A stretch of 64,000 nt of DNA from FEB-25 sp963726315 (GCA_963726315.1 CAVSBZ010000007.1:620001-684000), one strand, 5' to 3'; counted from the stretch's first letter, positions 17,165 through 26,241 are shown. Notes: generated from the letters alone by a model not told the origin. Translations and numbers: made by a program.

Positions 17165-17214
17165 CTGCGTATATCTGCTTGCTGAGAAAAGGTGAATTAA
17201 GAAAAGAGGCTGCC

Positions 17215-17988
17215 ATGCTGTTAACAATCGACATAGGGAACACCAATATTACCCTGGGGTTGTACGATGGAAAAGTGCTTGGTCCCCGCTGGCGGCTGGC
17301 GACAGCCTTCGATCACATGCCAGATGAATATGGTCTCCAGCTGTTGGGGTTGATCGAGCACGCTGGTCATACTGCCGATTCGGTCGATGGGATATGCCTG
17401 GCATCTGTCGTACCTCCCATCACCAGTAAGATCATTGAAGCCTGCCGGCGTTACCTCAACCGGGAACCGTTGGTGGTGGATGCCGGCGTCAAAACCGGTG
17501 TGCGCGTGCGTTATGAAGATCCTCGCGCTGTGGGAGCAGACCGCATCGTGGATGCAGTTGCAGTGATCCACCAGTATGGTGTTCCGGCATGTGTGGTCGA
17601 TTTCGGCACTGCCACCACCTTCGATGGCATATCAAAAAACGGAGATTACCTCGGTGGCGCGATTGCACCCGGGATTGGTATTGCTGCTGATGCGCTTTAT
17701 CAACGCACCGCCAAGCTGCCGCGAGTTGATCTCCAAAAACCGCCCTCGGTGATAGGTCGCAACACCGTCCATTCAATTCAGTCGGGGTTGCTTTACGGGT
17801 ATGTCGGGCTGGTGGAGGGCGTGGTGGCACGCTTTCGTCAGGAATTGGGTCCTGAGATGAAGGTCATCGCCACAGGTGGCCTGGCGGATATCGTCGCCAA
17901 TGAGACCAAGGTGATCCAGATCGTTGCTCCTTGGCTCACCCTGGATGGGCTCCAGCTCATTTGGGATATGAATAAGCCTGTTGAATAA
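17215..17988 (+). CDS. coaX: Type III pantothenate kinase CoaX
   Basis: 257 residues from the ATG at 17215, chosen because the family begins with MLLTIDIGNTN and AAGAGG precedes it; a TTG at 17179 would add 12 unlikely residues. CoaX phosphorylates pantothenate, the first step from vitamin B5 to CoA, and belongs to the ASKHA fold. Visible motifs are the phosphate loop DIGNTN, VGADRIVDAVA with the catalytic Asp, VDFGTATTFD, and GGAIAPGIGIAADALYQRTAKLP. Type III kinases need a monovalent cation and are not feedback-inhibited by CoA (family knowledge). Its place behind panBEC links vitamin synthesis to CoA synthesis. Confidence 0.95.
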   Translation: MLLTIDIGNTNITLGLYDGKVLGPRWRLATAFDHMPDEYGLQLLGLIEHAGHTADSVDGICLASVVPPITSKIIEACRRYLNREPLVVDAGVKTGVRVRYEDPRAVGADRIVDAVAVIHQYGVPACVVDFGTATTFDGISKNGDYLGGAIAPGIGIAADALYQRTAKLPRVDLQKPPSVIGRNTVHSIQSGLLYGYVGLVEGVVARFRQELGPEMKVIATGGLADIVANETKVIQIVAPWLTLDGLQLIWDMNKPVE

Positions 17989-18604
17989 ACCAATGCTGGG
18001 CAAAGATTCAGAGTATTTCCAGGAGCTCCAGACGCAAACAGGCTGGGGTCGGACGTTGTTTGGTTTCGCTGTTTGGTGTTCACCCCAACCCGGATGGCTC
18101 ACACTCGATGTTGGGTGTGGTCCGGGGCTGCTGCCGGCGGTATTTTCGAAGTTTGGTTGTTTTGCACTGGGAGCTGATATTGAGATGGACATGTTCAAAC
18201 CAGCCCCACTACATTCCAATGTGGTCATCGCTGATGTGATGGATTTGCCATTTACCCTCAATACTTTTGATCTGATTACTGCATCCAACCTGGTATTCTT
18301 ATTACCTCAGCCCGAACAAGCTCTATTAATAATTAGACGCTTGCTTCACCCAGGTGGTAAGTTTGCCATGCTAAACCCCTCCGAGAATATAAATCCACAG
18401 TCAGCCGCGGAATTTGCTAACGTCAAAGCTCTGGAAGGCATCGCACGCGACACGTTATTGAATTGGGCTAAACGTGCGGTAGAAAATCATCGTTGGACTG
18501 AGGGTGAAACCCGTCTTCTCTATAAACAAGCGGGATTTAAGTATGGTGCATCGGTTTTGAAGGTAGGTCCCGGTTTTGCCCGATTTTCGTCAGGGATAGC
18601 GTAA
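17981..18604 (+). CDS. Class I SAM-dependent methyltransferase
   Basis: 207 residues. Motif I is LDVGCGPGLLPAVF at about residues 42-55, followed by an acidic residue in GADIEMDMF, ADVMDLPF, and the Methyltransf_11-type AMLNPSEN. The substrate is unknown. The TTG start at 17981 overlaps the coaX stop by eight bases; an ATG at 17993 is a possible later start. The overlap suggests translation coupled to coaX, though a role in CoA metabolism is not implied by the sequence. Confidence 0.85.
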   Translation: MNKPMLGKDSEYFQELQTQTGWGRTLFGFAVWCSPQPGWLTLDVGCGPGLLPAVFSKFGCFALGADIEMDMFKPAPLHSNVVIADVMDLPFTLNTFDLITASNLVFLLPQPEQALLIIRRLLHPGGKFAMLNPSENINPQSAAEFANVKALEGIARDTLLNWAKRAVENHRWTEGETRLLYKQAGFKYGASVLKVGPGFARFSSGIA

Positions 18605-18647
18605 TCATAACTTATTTGCTCAGGGTATAATTCAGCCTGAGTTATTT

Positions 18648-19265
18648 ATGCTCACTGAAATATTAAAAGCAGGTTATCCAGGTGCATTAGACCATGCAGT
18701 AGATGTGCTTCATCATGGTGGTCTGGTGGCATTTCCCACCGATACGGTTTATGGTTTAGCCGCTCTGCCGTTTACGAGCGAGTATGTGGAAGGTCTCTTT
18801 TCAGCCAAAGGACGTAATAATACCCGGGCAATTGCTATACTGATCGGTGAATATGCTGATTTAGATCAGATTGTAGAACAATTCGACGATAATTCTTCCC
18901 GGTTAGCCCACCGCTTTTGGCCCGGTCCACTCACCCTGGTAATTCCAAAACACAGCGGTTTACCCGAGGAGTTGTCCCCCGACAATACGATTGGTGTACG
19001 CATGCCTGATAACCCAATTGCCCTGGCTTTGCTGCGGAAAATTGGCCCATTGGCAGTTACCTCTGCCAATATATCCGGTGAGGAGAATGCCAATACTGCT
19101 GAAGAAGTGAACCGCCAGTTAAGTGGACGGATTCACCTGATTCTGGATGGAGGTCGCACTTCGGGTGGCATCCCTTCCACGGTGGTGGATTGTACTTCAG
19201 CCTCCCTGGTAATCCTGCGTGAGGGTCCAATCAGTTTCGAAGCGATTGAAGCTGCACTCTCCTGA
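18648..19265 (+). CDS. tsaC: Threonylcarbamoyl-AMP synthase (TsaC/YrdC family)
   Basis: 205 residues of a YrdC domain. The enzyme makes threonylcarbamoyl-AMP from threonine, bicarbonate and ATP, the first step of t6A37 in ANN-decoding tRNAs. Signs are GGLVAFPTDTVYGLAALPF, SAKGRNNTRAIAILIG, WPGPLTLVIPKHS, GVRMPDNPIALALL, PLAVTSANISGE and the closing PSTVVDC...ILREG. The Sua5 extension is absent, so this is the short type. TATAAT at 18626-18631 implies a leader of only about ten bases. It converges with tsaD, the next enzyme of the same pathway. Confidence 0.95.
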   Translation: MLTEILKAGYPGALDHAVDVLHHGGLVAFPTDTVYGLAALPFTSEYVEGLFSAKGRNNTRAIAILIGEYADLDQIVEQFDDNSSRLAHRFWPGPLTLVIPKHSGLPEELSPDNTIGVRMPDNPIALALLRKIGPLAVTSANISGEENANTAEEVNRQLSGRIHLILDGGRTSGGIPSTVVDCTSASLVILREGPISFEAIEAALS

Positions 19266-19349
19266 AACCGGTTCTATTCTCACGAAGTTATTAATCTTTA
19301 TTCATTCCATTTTTAGGTGATTGTATATAATGATAGTTGCATTCTCCTC

Positions 19350-19399
19350 ACTCAAACTCGCCCAATGAGATTGGAGCCATCTCAGAGGGCGATTTGAGT
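19350..19399. terminator. Hairpin terminator between convergent tsaC and tsaD
   Basis: ACTCAAACTCGCCC pairs with GGGCGATTTGAGT with one bulged base, around a 23-base loop that has its own small stem. A short T-run follows on the plus side. Its position between two convergent genes suits a two-way terminator. Confidence 0.65.
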
Positions 19400-19447
19400 T
19401 TAAAACGGATAATTGCATCACCCCTGAAATTAAATAAGCTATACGGA

Positions 19448-20518
19448 CTATGCTGGCGCAGGTACTTCAGATAGTGGCCAATTAGGTAGAACGTCCATAT
19501 CCAGAGGGTCCCTCTGGTTGCGGACATACCTGTAATATGCCGCTCCGGCGATCATGGCTGCGTTATCAGTGCATAGCCAGATAGGAGGAATATGCAGTGG
19601 ACAGGTGGCACGCAGCTGGATGGATTGGCGTAATGCTTGATTGGCGGAAACGCCACCCGCAACAACGATGTTTTTAGCGTTATATTCCTTTGCCGCATTG
19701 ATCGTCTTGGTGACCAGTACGTCCACCACAGCTGCCTGAAAACTGGCAGCCAGGTCAGCTACGGGTAACGACGTCTGTGAGTTTCCCTGGCGCACTTCCC
19801 GCATTACCGCAGTCTTCAGACCGCTGAAGGAAAAATCCCAGCTGTCTTCCAGCCAGGCTCGCGGGAAATTGAATGCCAGGGGGTTCCCTCCATCCAAGGC
19901 TTTCTGGATGGCTGGACCGCCCGGATATTCCAGGCCTAGTAGACGGGCAACCTTATCAAATGCCTCCCCCGCTGCATCGTCAAGGGTGGCGCCTAATCGC
20001 TGGTATTGCAGGTGATTCTTCATCAAGACCAGTTCGGTATGGCCGCCTGATACGATGAGGGCGATTAATGGAAACTCTGGCAGGTTGGTTGGGGTTTCAT
20101 TGGCTTTGTACACCCAGGCAGAATATAGATGACCTTCAAGATGGCTGATACCGATGAGCGGTAAGCCGCTGCCTAAAGCCAACCCTTTAGCTGCATTCAG
20201 ACCGACCACCAAAGAACCGGGTAAGCCTGGGCCGCGGGTGACCGCGATGGCATCCAGATCGTTCAGCGTGAGATGCGCCTCATGAAGTGCCTGGTCAATT
20301 ACAGGGTATATGGTTTTGATATGTTGCCGGGAAGCTACTTCAGGAAAAACCCCACCAAATTGGGCATGCAGGTCAATTTGAGAGGCTACCACACTCGAAT
20401 GAATGACCCGACCATCCTCCACCACCGCGGCAGCAGTTTCATCGCATGAAGTCTCAATCCCCAGTATTCTGGCTGGAGGATTCACTTGTTGATCGATTCT
20501 ATCTGAGACTTTTGACAT
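19448..20518 (-). CDS. tsaD: tRNA threonylcarbamoyladenosine transferase TsaD
   Basis: 356 residues. TsaD moves the threonylcarbamoyl group onto A37 of tRNA, together with TsaB and TsaE. The ASKHA-type nucleotide site is seen in ILGIETSCDETAAAVV and IVSGGHTELVLM. Metal-binding H126 and H130 lie in SHLEGHLYSAW. The later GGVSANQALR and CTDNAAMIAGAAYYRY are diagnostic. The ATG at 20518 follows AAGGTGAT. Length is a little above the usual 340 because of about 15 extra N-terminal residues. MtaB (268-1542) then acts on the t6A product. TsaB and TsaE are not in the window. Confidence 0.96.
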   Translation of the reverse strand: MSKVSDRIDQQVNPPARILGIETSCDETAAAVVEDGRVIHSSVVASQIDLHAQFGGVFPEVASRQHIKTIYPVIDQALHEAHLTLNDLDAIAVTRGPGLPGSLVVGLNAAKGLALGSGLPLIGISHLEGHLYSAWVYKANETPTNLPEFPLIALIVSGGHTELVLMKNHLQYQRLGATLDDAAGEAFDKVARLLGLEYPGGPAIQKALDGGNPLAFNFPRAWLEDSWDFSFSGLKTAVMREVRQGNSQTSLPVADLAASFQAAVVDVLVTKTINAAKEYNAKNIVVAGGVSANQALRQSIQLRATCPLHIPPIWLCTDNAAMIAGAAYYRYVRNQRDPLDMDVLPNWPLSEVPAPA

Positions 20519-20558
20519 ATTTGATCACCTTGTTGCGTATGAGGTTTCCAAGGGTTAT

Positions 20559-21806
20559 TTATCCAACTTTTACCGGCAGGACCAGCTCCATCGGGTAATC
20601 TGCCAGAACTTCCATGCTACCATCAGGGCGTACCCACAAACTGTTTTCGAGGCGCACTCCCATTCCTTTGTCAGGATAGTATAACCCAGGCTCGAGCGTG
20701 AAGACAGCACCCGGAATCAGACGATCCTGATCATCGCTATTTATTCCGCTCCAGGGTCGCTCATGGATATTCAACCCTATCCCATGACCCAGGCTGTGAA
20801 CATATCCAATTTGAGTTTGGGGATCTTCCTTGATGGTCGGATGACCTAGGTTTGAAAATAGTTCACACACCTTATCCTGGTATTCTTTGAATGGCTTTCC
20901 CGCCTGGAGCTGGCTGGACATCTGGTTATAGGCGGTCAAAACGGTTTCGTACAATGCAAGCACTTCATCCGGTGCGAACCCGAGGCACCATGTACGGGTG
21001 AAATCATAAAAATATCCACCTCCAGCCTCGCATGGATAGATATCAAAGACAATGGTCTGCCCAAGCTTGAGCACGTCATCGGGATTTCCCGATGAATGCG
21101 GTACACCTGCATCGCGACCGATGGCAAATATCGTGTCCTCAGGGTTCTCGGCTCCCCGCTCCGCTAACCACAGATTAATCCGCTGCTTTACATCCCGTAT
21201 GGTTAATGGATCTCCATTGGGCCTAACCATCATACCATCCCGCGCTTGTTGTGAAGTTATGTAATCTGCCACCATTCCTACTACCTGAGTGGTCACCTCA
21301 CCCATCTTGCGAATACGTTCTACCTCGGTCTTGTCCTTGGTCATCCGGGCTTGCATCAATACCGAATTGTTGATCTCACCGACAAGGTTTATTTCAGGCA
21401 TCTCACGCTGCAGCGCGGAGAAAATTGCATAAAATGTCCCAATTTCCGATCGGCCGTATAATGCGATATTACCCTTATTTGCACCCACATCACCGAGCAT
21501 CAGCTGGTAACGTTTGGCAATTGCCCGTTGGTAATCACCATCACATTGGGAAAGCAGCTCAGAAAAGTTATAATCCATCAGGTTTTTTGTGATCAAACCC
21601 GATTTGGCTGCCTCATCCCTCTCCATTGGGTTATAGAACAGCACGGGCGTCTGGCCTCTTCTTTTGATCAAGTCTGCACTGCTCACATGTCCACCGCCAG
21701 TCATGTAGACCATCGCAGGGTTATGTTGAGCAGGTCCGGTGATCAAGATTGCATCGAGATTATTTTCTTGCATCAACCTATCTAAGTCGGTTTTCATGTT
21801 GCTCAA
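20559..21806 (-). CDS. M24 family metallopeptidase (Xaa-Pro peptidase-like)
   Basis: 415 residues. A creatinase-like N-terminal domain precedes a pita-bread M24 domain. The five metal ligands can be placed: two Asp in IVFDIYP and FYDFTRTW, His in SLGHGIGLNIHE, Glu in FTLEPGLY and Glu in VRLENSLWV. Members cut Xaa-Pro bonds or related substrates; the exact substrate is not readable. The start is either TTG at 21806 or ATG at 21797; AAAGGAT lies upstream of both. It is downstream of selA on the same strand with only an 8-base gap from the TTG. Confidence 0.88.
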   Translation of the reverse strand: MSNMKTDLDRLMQENNLDAILITGPAQHNPAMVYMTGGGHVSSADLIKRRGQTPVLFYNPMERDEAAKSGLITKNLMDYNFSELLSQCDGDYQRAIAKRYQLMLGDVGANKGNIALYGRSEIGTFYAIFSALQREMPEINLVGEINNSVLMQARMTKDKTEVERIRKMGEVTTQVVGMVADYITSQQARDGMMVRPNGDPLTIRDVKQRINLWLAERGAENPEDTIFAIGRDAGVPHSSGNPDDVLKLGQTIVFDIYPCEAGGGYFYDFTRTWCLGFAPDEVLALYETVLTAYNQMSSQLQAGKPFKEYQDKVCELFSNLGHPTIKEDPQTQIGYVHSLGHGIGLNIHERPWSGINSDDQDRLIPGAVFTLEPGLYYPDKGMGVRLENSLWVRPDGSMEVLADYPMELVLPVKVG

Positions 21807-21814
21807 TATCCTTT

Positions 21815-23188
21815 TTAATCATTTTCCATTGAGATAGAAATAGCAGCTATTAGCTCCTGATCCTGATCTTCAAGTACTGTACGTGGGTCGAAAATGACGT
21901 TATCCGCATCCAAGCGTCCGATAACGGGAGGCTGGCATCGGCGTAGGCGATCCATAAATCGGTTTGGCGAGCGGACCGGAAGAGCGAGGACGTAAGTTGG
22001 CAAGGTTTCCTCCGGTAGCGAACCACCACCGACCGTAGATTGGCTTGGGATTACCTGACCTAGACCCAATGTATTTTTCCAGGTTTCTGCCCGTTTTTGA
22101 ATGGCGCCGGGTGAGGCAGATATCATTTGCCAGACAGGTATCTCGCGCAGGGCTTCGCCTTTCAGGTAATGGAGTAATGTGGCAGTCAAAGCTGCCAGGC
22201 AAAGTTTATCAGCCCGAATAGCGCGGGCAAGTGGGTGCTTTCGAAGTTTGTCTATAAATTCGGCTCTTCCTACGATAATCCCTGCCTGGGGACCTCCTAA
22301 GAGTTTGTCCCCTGAAAAACAAACTAGGTCAGCTCCGGCTGATAATGATTCGTAGACCGTAGGTTCGTGTTCCAAGCCATACAGAGATGTATCCATTAGA
22401 GCACCTGACCCCAGGTCATCAATCAATGGAATACCAGCATGGTGGGAAGTTTCCGCAAGCTCCGCCAGGGTCGGCTCACTGGTAAAACCCGAGATGCGAA
22501 AATTGGAGCGGTGGGCATGAAGAACCAGTGCAGGTGATGCTTCTTCAATTGCCGTGGTGTAATCTACTAGGTGGACACGGTTGGTGGTACCTATCTCATA
22601 TAAATGTGCGCCAGATTGCTGCATAACATCGGGAATGCGGAAGCCACCCCCTATTTCCACCAGTTGGGTACGTGAGATCACCACCCGGCGTCGATGAGCG
22701 AGGGCTGATAAGACCAGCAGTACCGCAGCAGCGTTGTTGTTGACCACCAGTGCCGCTTCGGCATGGGTTAGTTGCATCAACAGCAATTCAGCGTGTACCA
22801 ACCGTGAGCCTCTCTTCCCGGTTTGCAGATCAAATTCAAGGTTCGAATATCCCAGCGAGACGTCCTGTATCTCCTGGACGGCAGCCTTACAGAGAGGTGC
22901 GCGTCCCAGATTGGTATGAAGGATCACCCCGGTGGCATTGATCACCGGTCGTAATGATAGAGTTGTCCATAATTGGAGGTATTGAAAAGCATGATCCAAA
23001 AGGGTATTATGGGCAGGAATACTATTCAACCTTGAGAATTCATCTCGAGCTAGATTGAGGGACAACCGAAGTGCTTCCACGGTGAGCACTCGGCCGAATT
23101 CCATGATCCATTGACCCACAACGGGCTCTTGAATTAGCTCTTCTACTGAAGGCAGATCGCGTAGACTGCTCATAGGAAGGTTTTTCAA
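21815..23188 (-). CDS. selA: L-seryl-tRNA(Sec) selenium transferase SelA
   Basis: 457 residues. SelA is a PLP enzyme that turns Ser-tRNA(Sec) into Sec-tRNA(Sec) with selenophosphate. Features are PVINATGVILHTNLGRAPL, GYSNLEFDLQTGKRG, NNNAAAVLLVL, VEIGGGFRIPDVM, GTTNRVHLVDY and the PLP lysine K295 in FSGDKLLGGPQAG. The start is TTG at 23188 or ATG at 23173; neither has a clear ribosome site. SelB, SelD and the selC tRNA are not in this window, so the presence of a working selenocysteine system is inferred only. Confidence 0.95.
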   Translation of the reverse strand: MKNLPMSSLRDLPSVEELIQEPVVGQWIMEFGRVLTVEALRLSLNLARDEFSRLNSIPAHNTLLDHAFQYLQLWTTLSLRPVINATGVILHTNLGRAPLCKAAVQEIQDVSLGYSNLEFDLQTGKRGSRLVHAELLLMQLTHAEAALVVNNNAAAVLLVLSALAHRRRVVISRTQLVEIGGGFRIPDVMQQSGAHLYEIGTTNRVHLVDYTTAIEEASPALVLHAHRSNFRISGFTSEPTLAELAETSHHAGIPLIDDLGSGALMDTSLYGLEHEPTVYESLSAGADLVCFSGDKLLGGPQAGIIVGRAEFIDKLRKHPLARAIRADKLCLAALTATLLHYLKGEALREIPVWQMISASPGAIQKRAETWKNTLGLGQVIPSQSTVGGGSLPEETLPTYVLALPVRSPNRFMDRLRRCQPPVIGRLDADNVIFDPRTVLEDQDQELIAAISISMEND

Positions 23189-23214
23189 TTAGCCAGTGGA
23201 TGACGAAACAATAC

Positions 23215-23607
23215 TTAAACCTTCCACTGACTTTTCTCACTCAGCCTTAATAGGAACTCAATGAGACCTAATCCAATCGCCAGTAGAACAGCTAAAGCAG
23301 GATTGAGCACGCGACCCATCTGCAGCCAGATCAGGGTGGATACGTATACGGCAAACCAGAGAGCTTGCCTGACAACGACAAAGTATGTAGGTGGAGGTGT
23401 GCTAGGAAAGCGACGGTTCAGAAAAGCTGTAATTGGTAGCGCTGTTCCGGTGATCGCCAGGACGGAGAGGAAATAAAATAACCAGCGGGGTCCAACGGTA
23501 GGCAAGGATGAGATTACTAAAAGTATCAAACCTCCCCAACCAATGATAAAAAGGAAAAAAGCAGCCGGTAAAAAATTGGCAACACGCGGTGAGAGGTTTG
23601 ATTTCAT
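23215..23607 (-). CDS. Small four-helix membrane protein, unknown
   Basis: 130 residues with four hydrophobic segments: about residues 12-32, 38-60, 75-97 and 102-124. Short charged loops follow the first and last helices. I do not recognise the family. It lies just upstream of selA (26-bp gap from the TTG start) and may be co-transcribed with it; no link to selenium is implied. The ATG at 23607 is followed by a positively charged N-terminus (MKSNLSPRVAN). Confidence 0.6.
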   Translation of the reverse strand: MKSNLSPRVANFLPAAFFLFIIGWGGLILLVISSLPTVGPRWLFYFLSVLAITGTALPITAFLNRRFPSTPPPTYFVVVRQALWFAVYVSTLIWLQMGRVLNPALAVLLAIGLGLIEFLLRLSEKSQWKV

Positions 23608-23644
23608 AATTTAGATAATTCTATCACAGGCGATAAAAATAAAA

Positions 23645-23673
23645 ACAGGCGAGCGGTTTATCCGCTCGCCTGT
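23645..23673 (-). terminator. Rho-independent terminator of dnaK
   Basis: A perfect 12-bp stem, ACAGGCGAGCGG with CCGCTCGCCTGT, around a 5-base loop. On the minus strand it is followed by a T-run (TTTTTATTTTTA). It starts ten bases after the dnaK stop. Confidence 0.92.
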
Positions 23674-23682
23674 TCGTGGCGA

Positions 23683-25605
23683 TTACATTTCTCGAAATTC
23701 GCCTTCCAGGACCTCACCTTCATCATCTGGTTTATGTGAATTATGACCATTTCCTCCAGAAGATGGTCCGGAAGATGCGTCCTTATTCGTCTTAGCAGAT
23801 CCTTGTGCTGCATAAAGTTGCTGGCTGAAAGCATAAAAAGCGTTTTGAACTTCATTCGTAAGGGAATTTATCCGAGTTATATCATCTCCCTTCATTGCTT
23901 CACGCAGCTGGTTCATTTTCGCTTCAATATTCTGCCGGTCACTGGCAGGGACTTTATCCTGCAGCTCTCGCATGGTTTTTTCAGTCTGGTACACAAGGCT
24001 ATCAGCAGTGTTTCTTGCCAGGATTAGCTCGCGCTGGCGCTTGTCTTCTGCCTCATGTTCCCGCCCCTCGCGAATTTTTCGTTCGATCTCATCCTTGGTA
24101 AGATTCGTCGATGCAGTGACAGTGACTTTCTGCTCCCTGTCAGTGGCTTTATCATGGGCAGTTACATTGAGGATACCGTTGGCGTCGATATCAAAGGTCA
24201 CTTCAATCTGAGGAGTTCCACGCATCGTTGGCGGGATACCTTCCAACCGGAAGCGACCCAGGCTCATATTGTCTGCAACCATTGGTCGCTCACCTTGTAA
24301 AATGTGGATATCCACAGCAGTTTGGTTATCCTCTGCAGTAGAAAACACTTCCGACTTTTTCACAGGGATGGTGGTATTGCGTTCGATGAGGACAGTCATT
24401 ACTCTGCCCAGTGTTTCCAGACCTAATGAAAGGGGAGTCACATCGAGTAGTAATACATCTTTAACTTCACCGCCCAAAACACCTGCCTGAATGGCAGCTC
24501 CTACCGCAACTACTTCATCGGGGTTCACCCCTTTATGGGGTTCTTTATCGATCAAGGATCTGACGAGATCCTGAACCATCGGCATGCGTGTCGCACCACC
24601 TACTAAAACGACCTCTTTTATTTCAGATGAGCTCATGTTTGCATCTTTGAGGGCAGATTGAAACGGTTGGCGTAATCTAGCTACCAGATCCTCTGTCAAC
24701 TGCTCGAAGCGGGAACGACTTAATTTAATCTGCAGATGTTTGGGTCCATTAACATCAGCAGTAATATATGGCAGGTTGATTTCGGTCTCCAGAACACTTG
24801 AGAGCTCGATCTTGGCTTTTTCAGCAGCTTCACGTAATCGCTGCATTGCTTGTCGATCTTTACGTAAATCGATACCAGTGTCGGTCCGATATTGATCTGC
24901 CAACCAATTAACAATGCGCTCATCCCAATCATCTCCTCCAAGATGTGTATCGCCATTTGTGGCACGGACTTCGATAACACCACCACCTACTTCTAGGATG
25001 GAGACATCGAAAGTGCCTCCCCCCAGGTCAAATACCAGAATGGTTTCGTTCTCTGTCTTATCCAAACCATAGGCTAAAGCTGCAGCAGTTGGCTCATTAA
25101 TAATACGTAATACATCCAATCCAGCTATCTTGCCCGCATCCTTCGTTGCCTGTCTTTGACTATCGCTGAAGTAAGCAGGTACTGTAATCACAGCTTGCTT
25201 TACAGGTTCTCCCAGGAAAGCCTCAGCGTCTTGCTTAAGCTTGCCAAGTATCATGGAAGAGATATCCTGCGGTGTATAATCGGTTTTCATAATCGGGATT
25301 CGAACGTGTGCGTCATTCGTGGGGCCTTGAATTACCTGATAAGAAACCATCTTGCGTTCGGCTTCTACCTCATCAAAGCGTCTTCCCATAAATCGTTTAA
25401 TTGAATAAACTGTATTTTCAGGATTAATAACTGCCTGCCGTTTGGCAGTCTGACCGACCATACGTTCGCCGTTTTTATTAAAGCCGACAACCGATGGTAA
25501 CAAGCGTGATCCTTCTGATGTTGTGATGACGGTTGGGTCACCGCCTTCGATTACAGCCACAACACTGTTAGTTGTGCCGAGGTCAATACCTATTATCTTT
25601 GACAT
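23683..25605 (-). CDS. dnaK: Chaperone protein DnaK (Hsp70)
   Basis: 640 residues from ATG 25605, chosen because it begins MSKIIGIDLGTTNSVV and GGAGAAAAGGAA lies just upstream. The ATPase domain (1-about 380) shows AVITVPAYFSDSQRQATKDAG, RIINEPTAAALAYGLD, VFDLGGGTFDVSILE and VLVGGATRMPMVQ. The substrate-binding domain follows (LLLDVTPLSLGLETLGRVMT ... GIPPTMRGTPQIEVTFDIDANGILNVTA), then the helical lid and an acidic tail ending DDEGEVLEGEFREM. grpE and dnaJ are not adjacent. There is no CIRCE element upstream; instead a palindrome lies at 25680-25696. Confidence 0.98.
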   Translation of the reverse strand: MSKIIGIDLGTTNSVVAVIEGGDPTVITTSEGSRLLPSVVGFNKNGERMVGQTAKRQAVINPENTVYSIKRFMGRRFDEVEAERKMVSYQVIQGPTNDAHVRIPIMKTDYTPQDISSMILGKLKQDAEAFLGEPVKQAVITVPAYFSDSQRQATKDAGKIAGLDVLRIINEPTAAALAYGLDKTENETILVFDLGGGTFDVSILEVGGGVIEVRATNGDTHLGGDDWDERIVNWLADQYRTDTGIDLRKDRQAMQRLREAAEKAKIELSSVLETEINLPYITADVNGPKHLQIKLSRSRFEQLTEDLVARLRQPFQSALKDANMSSSEIKEVVLVGGATRMPMVQDLVRSLIDKEPHKGVNPDEVVAVGAAIQAGVLGGEVKDVLLLDVTPLSLGLETLGRVMTVLIERNTTIPVKKSEVFSTAEDNQTAVDIHILQGERPMVADNMSLGRFRLEGIPPTMRGTPQIEVTFDIDANGILNVTAHDKATDREQKVTVTASTNLTKDEIERKIREGREHEAEDKRQRELILARNTADSLVYQTEKTMRELQDKVPASDRQNIEAKMNQLREAMKGDDITRINSLTNEVQNAFYAFSQQLYAAQGSAKTNKDASSGPSSGGNGHNSHKPDDEGEVLEGEFREM

Positions 25606-25679
25606 TTCCTTTTCTCCCAGGTATGTTGAAAATTCACTTATTAAAAACATACCTTACTTAACTAATTTCAATGTCAGAA

Positions 25680-25696
25680 GCATACCCTGAGTATGC
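25680..25696. promoter_or_regulatory. Palindrome GCATAC-N5-GTATGC upstream of dnaK
   Basis: A perfect 6-bp inverted repeat with a 5-base centre, 75 bp upstream of the dnaK ATG. Its place suits an operator. It is not the CIRCE (HrcA) sequence. Confidence 0.4.
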
Positions 25697-25991
25697 AAGA
25701 ATTACGTTAACAAGATGTAGGAGGGATATATAAATCACAGCGAACAGTCTAGATTGGTACCTCCATCGGCTTTTTGTAATCGTTATAATTAGTTTCCTGC
25801 TATCTATAATTATGGCGATTGTGTTATTAATCTTTCGTCTGTTTTAGCGAAAATCAACTTAAAAATGTGCCATTTTTTGTGAATAATATAATGAGGAGTA
25901 ATAATTTTACATATCGAGCTCCGAAAGTTTTCACCGCCATATATAAGTATTTTCGCAAAATTTCTCATTGATATGCCATATATGGGGGTAA

Positions 25992-26003
25992 GAACACATG
26001 TTC
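25992..26003. promoter_or_regulatory. GAAC-ACAT-GTTC palindrome, LexA-like
   Basis: Matches the GAAC-N4-GTTC core of Gram-positive type SOS boxes. It lies in the dnaK-dnaA spacer, about 135 bp upstream of the dnaA promoter. It may be a chance match. Confidence 0.3.
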
Positions 26004-26137
26004 CCTAATCTCCGGGCAAGAAAAAAATGTCAAGCGATAATAAAAGTTTTCACAATTTCATATGAAATGAAGAGATTGTTTTAAGATAAGGAATTTTAAA
26101 TAATTCGTAATTTTAAAGATACCGTAGGGTAAAAGTA

Positions 26138-26167
26138 TTGCATAGCTAGCTTATTTTCTGCTAGAAT
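26138..26167 (+). promoter_or_regulatory. Likely dnaA promoter
   Basis: TTGCAT (26138-26143), an 18-bp spacer, then TAGAAT (26162-26167). The leader to the dnaA ATG would be about 180 bases and includes a hairpin at 26211-26241. Confidence 0.55.
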
Positions 26168-26210
26168 GATACAGGAATCATGGCATTATAGAAGGCAGTA
26201 GGTATGGTTG

Positions 26211-26241
26211 GCCAGCCTAAATATGGAAGAGTTCGGCTGGC
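26211..26241 (+). terminator. Leader hairpin upstream of dnaA (possible attenuator)
   Basis: GCCAGCC pairs with GGCTGGC around a 17-base loop and is followed by TTTTCC and a long A-run. It lies within the predicted dnaA leader and could limit read-through. Confidence 0.4.

Noticed and set aside
21785..23215. selC tRNA(Sec) searched near selA
   Set aside because: No long-armed tRNA with a TCA anticodon was found in the short gaps around selA or in the larger spacers of the window.
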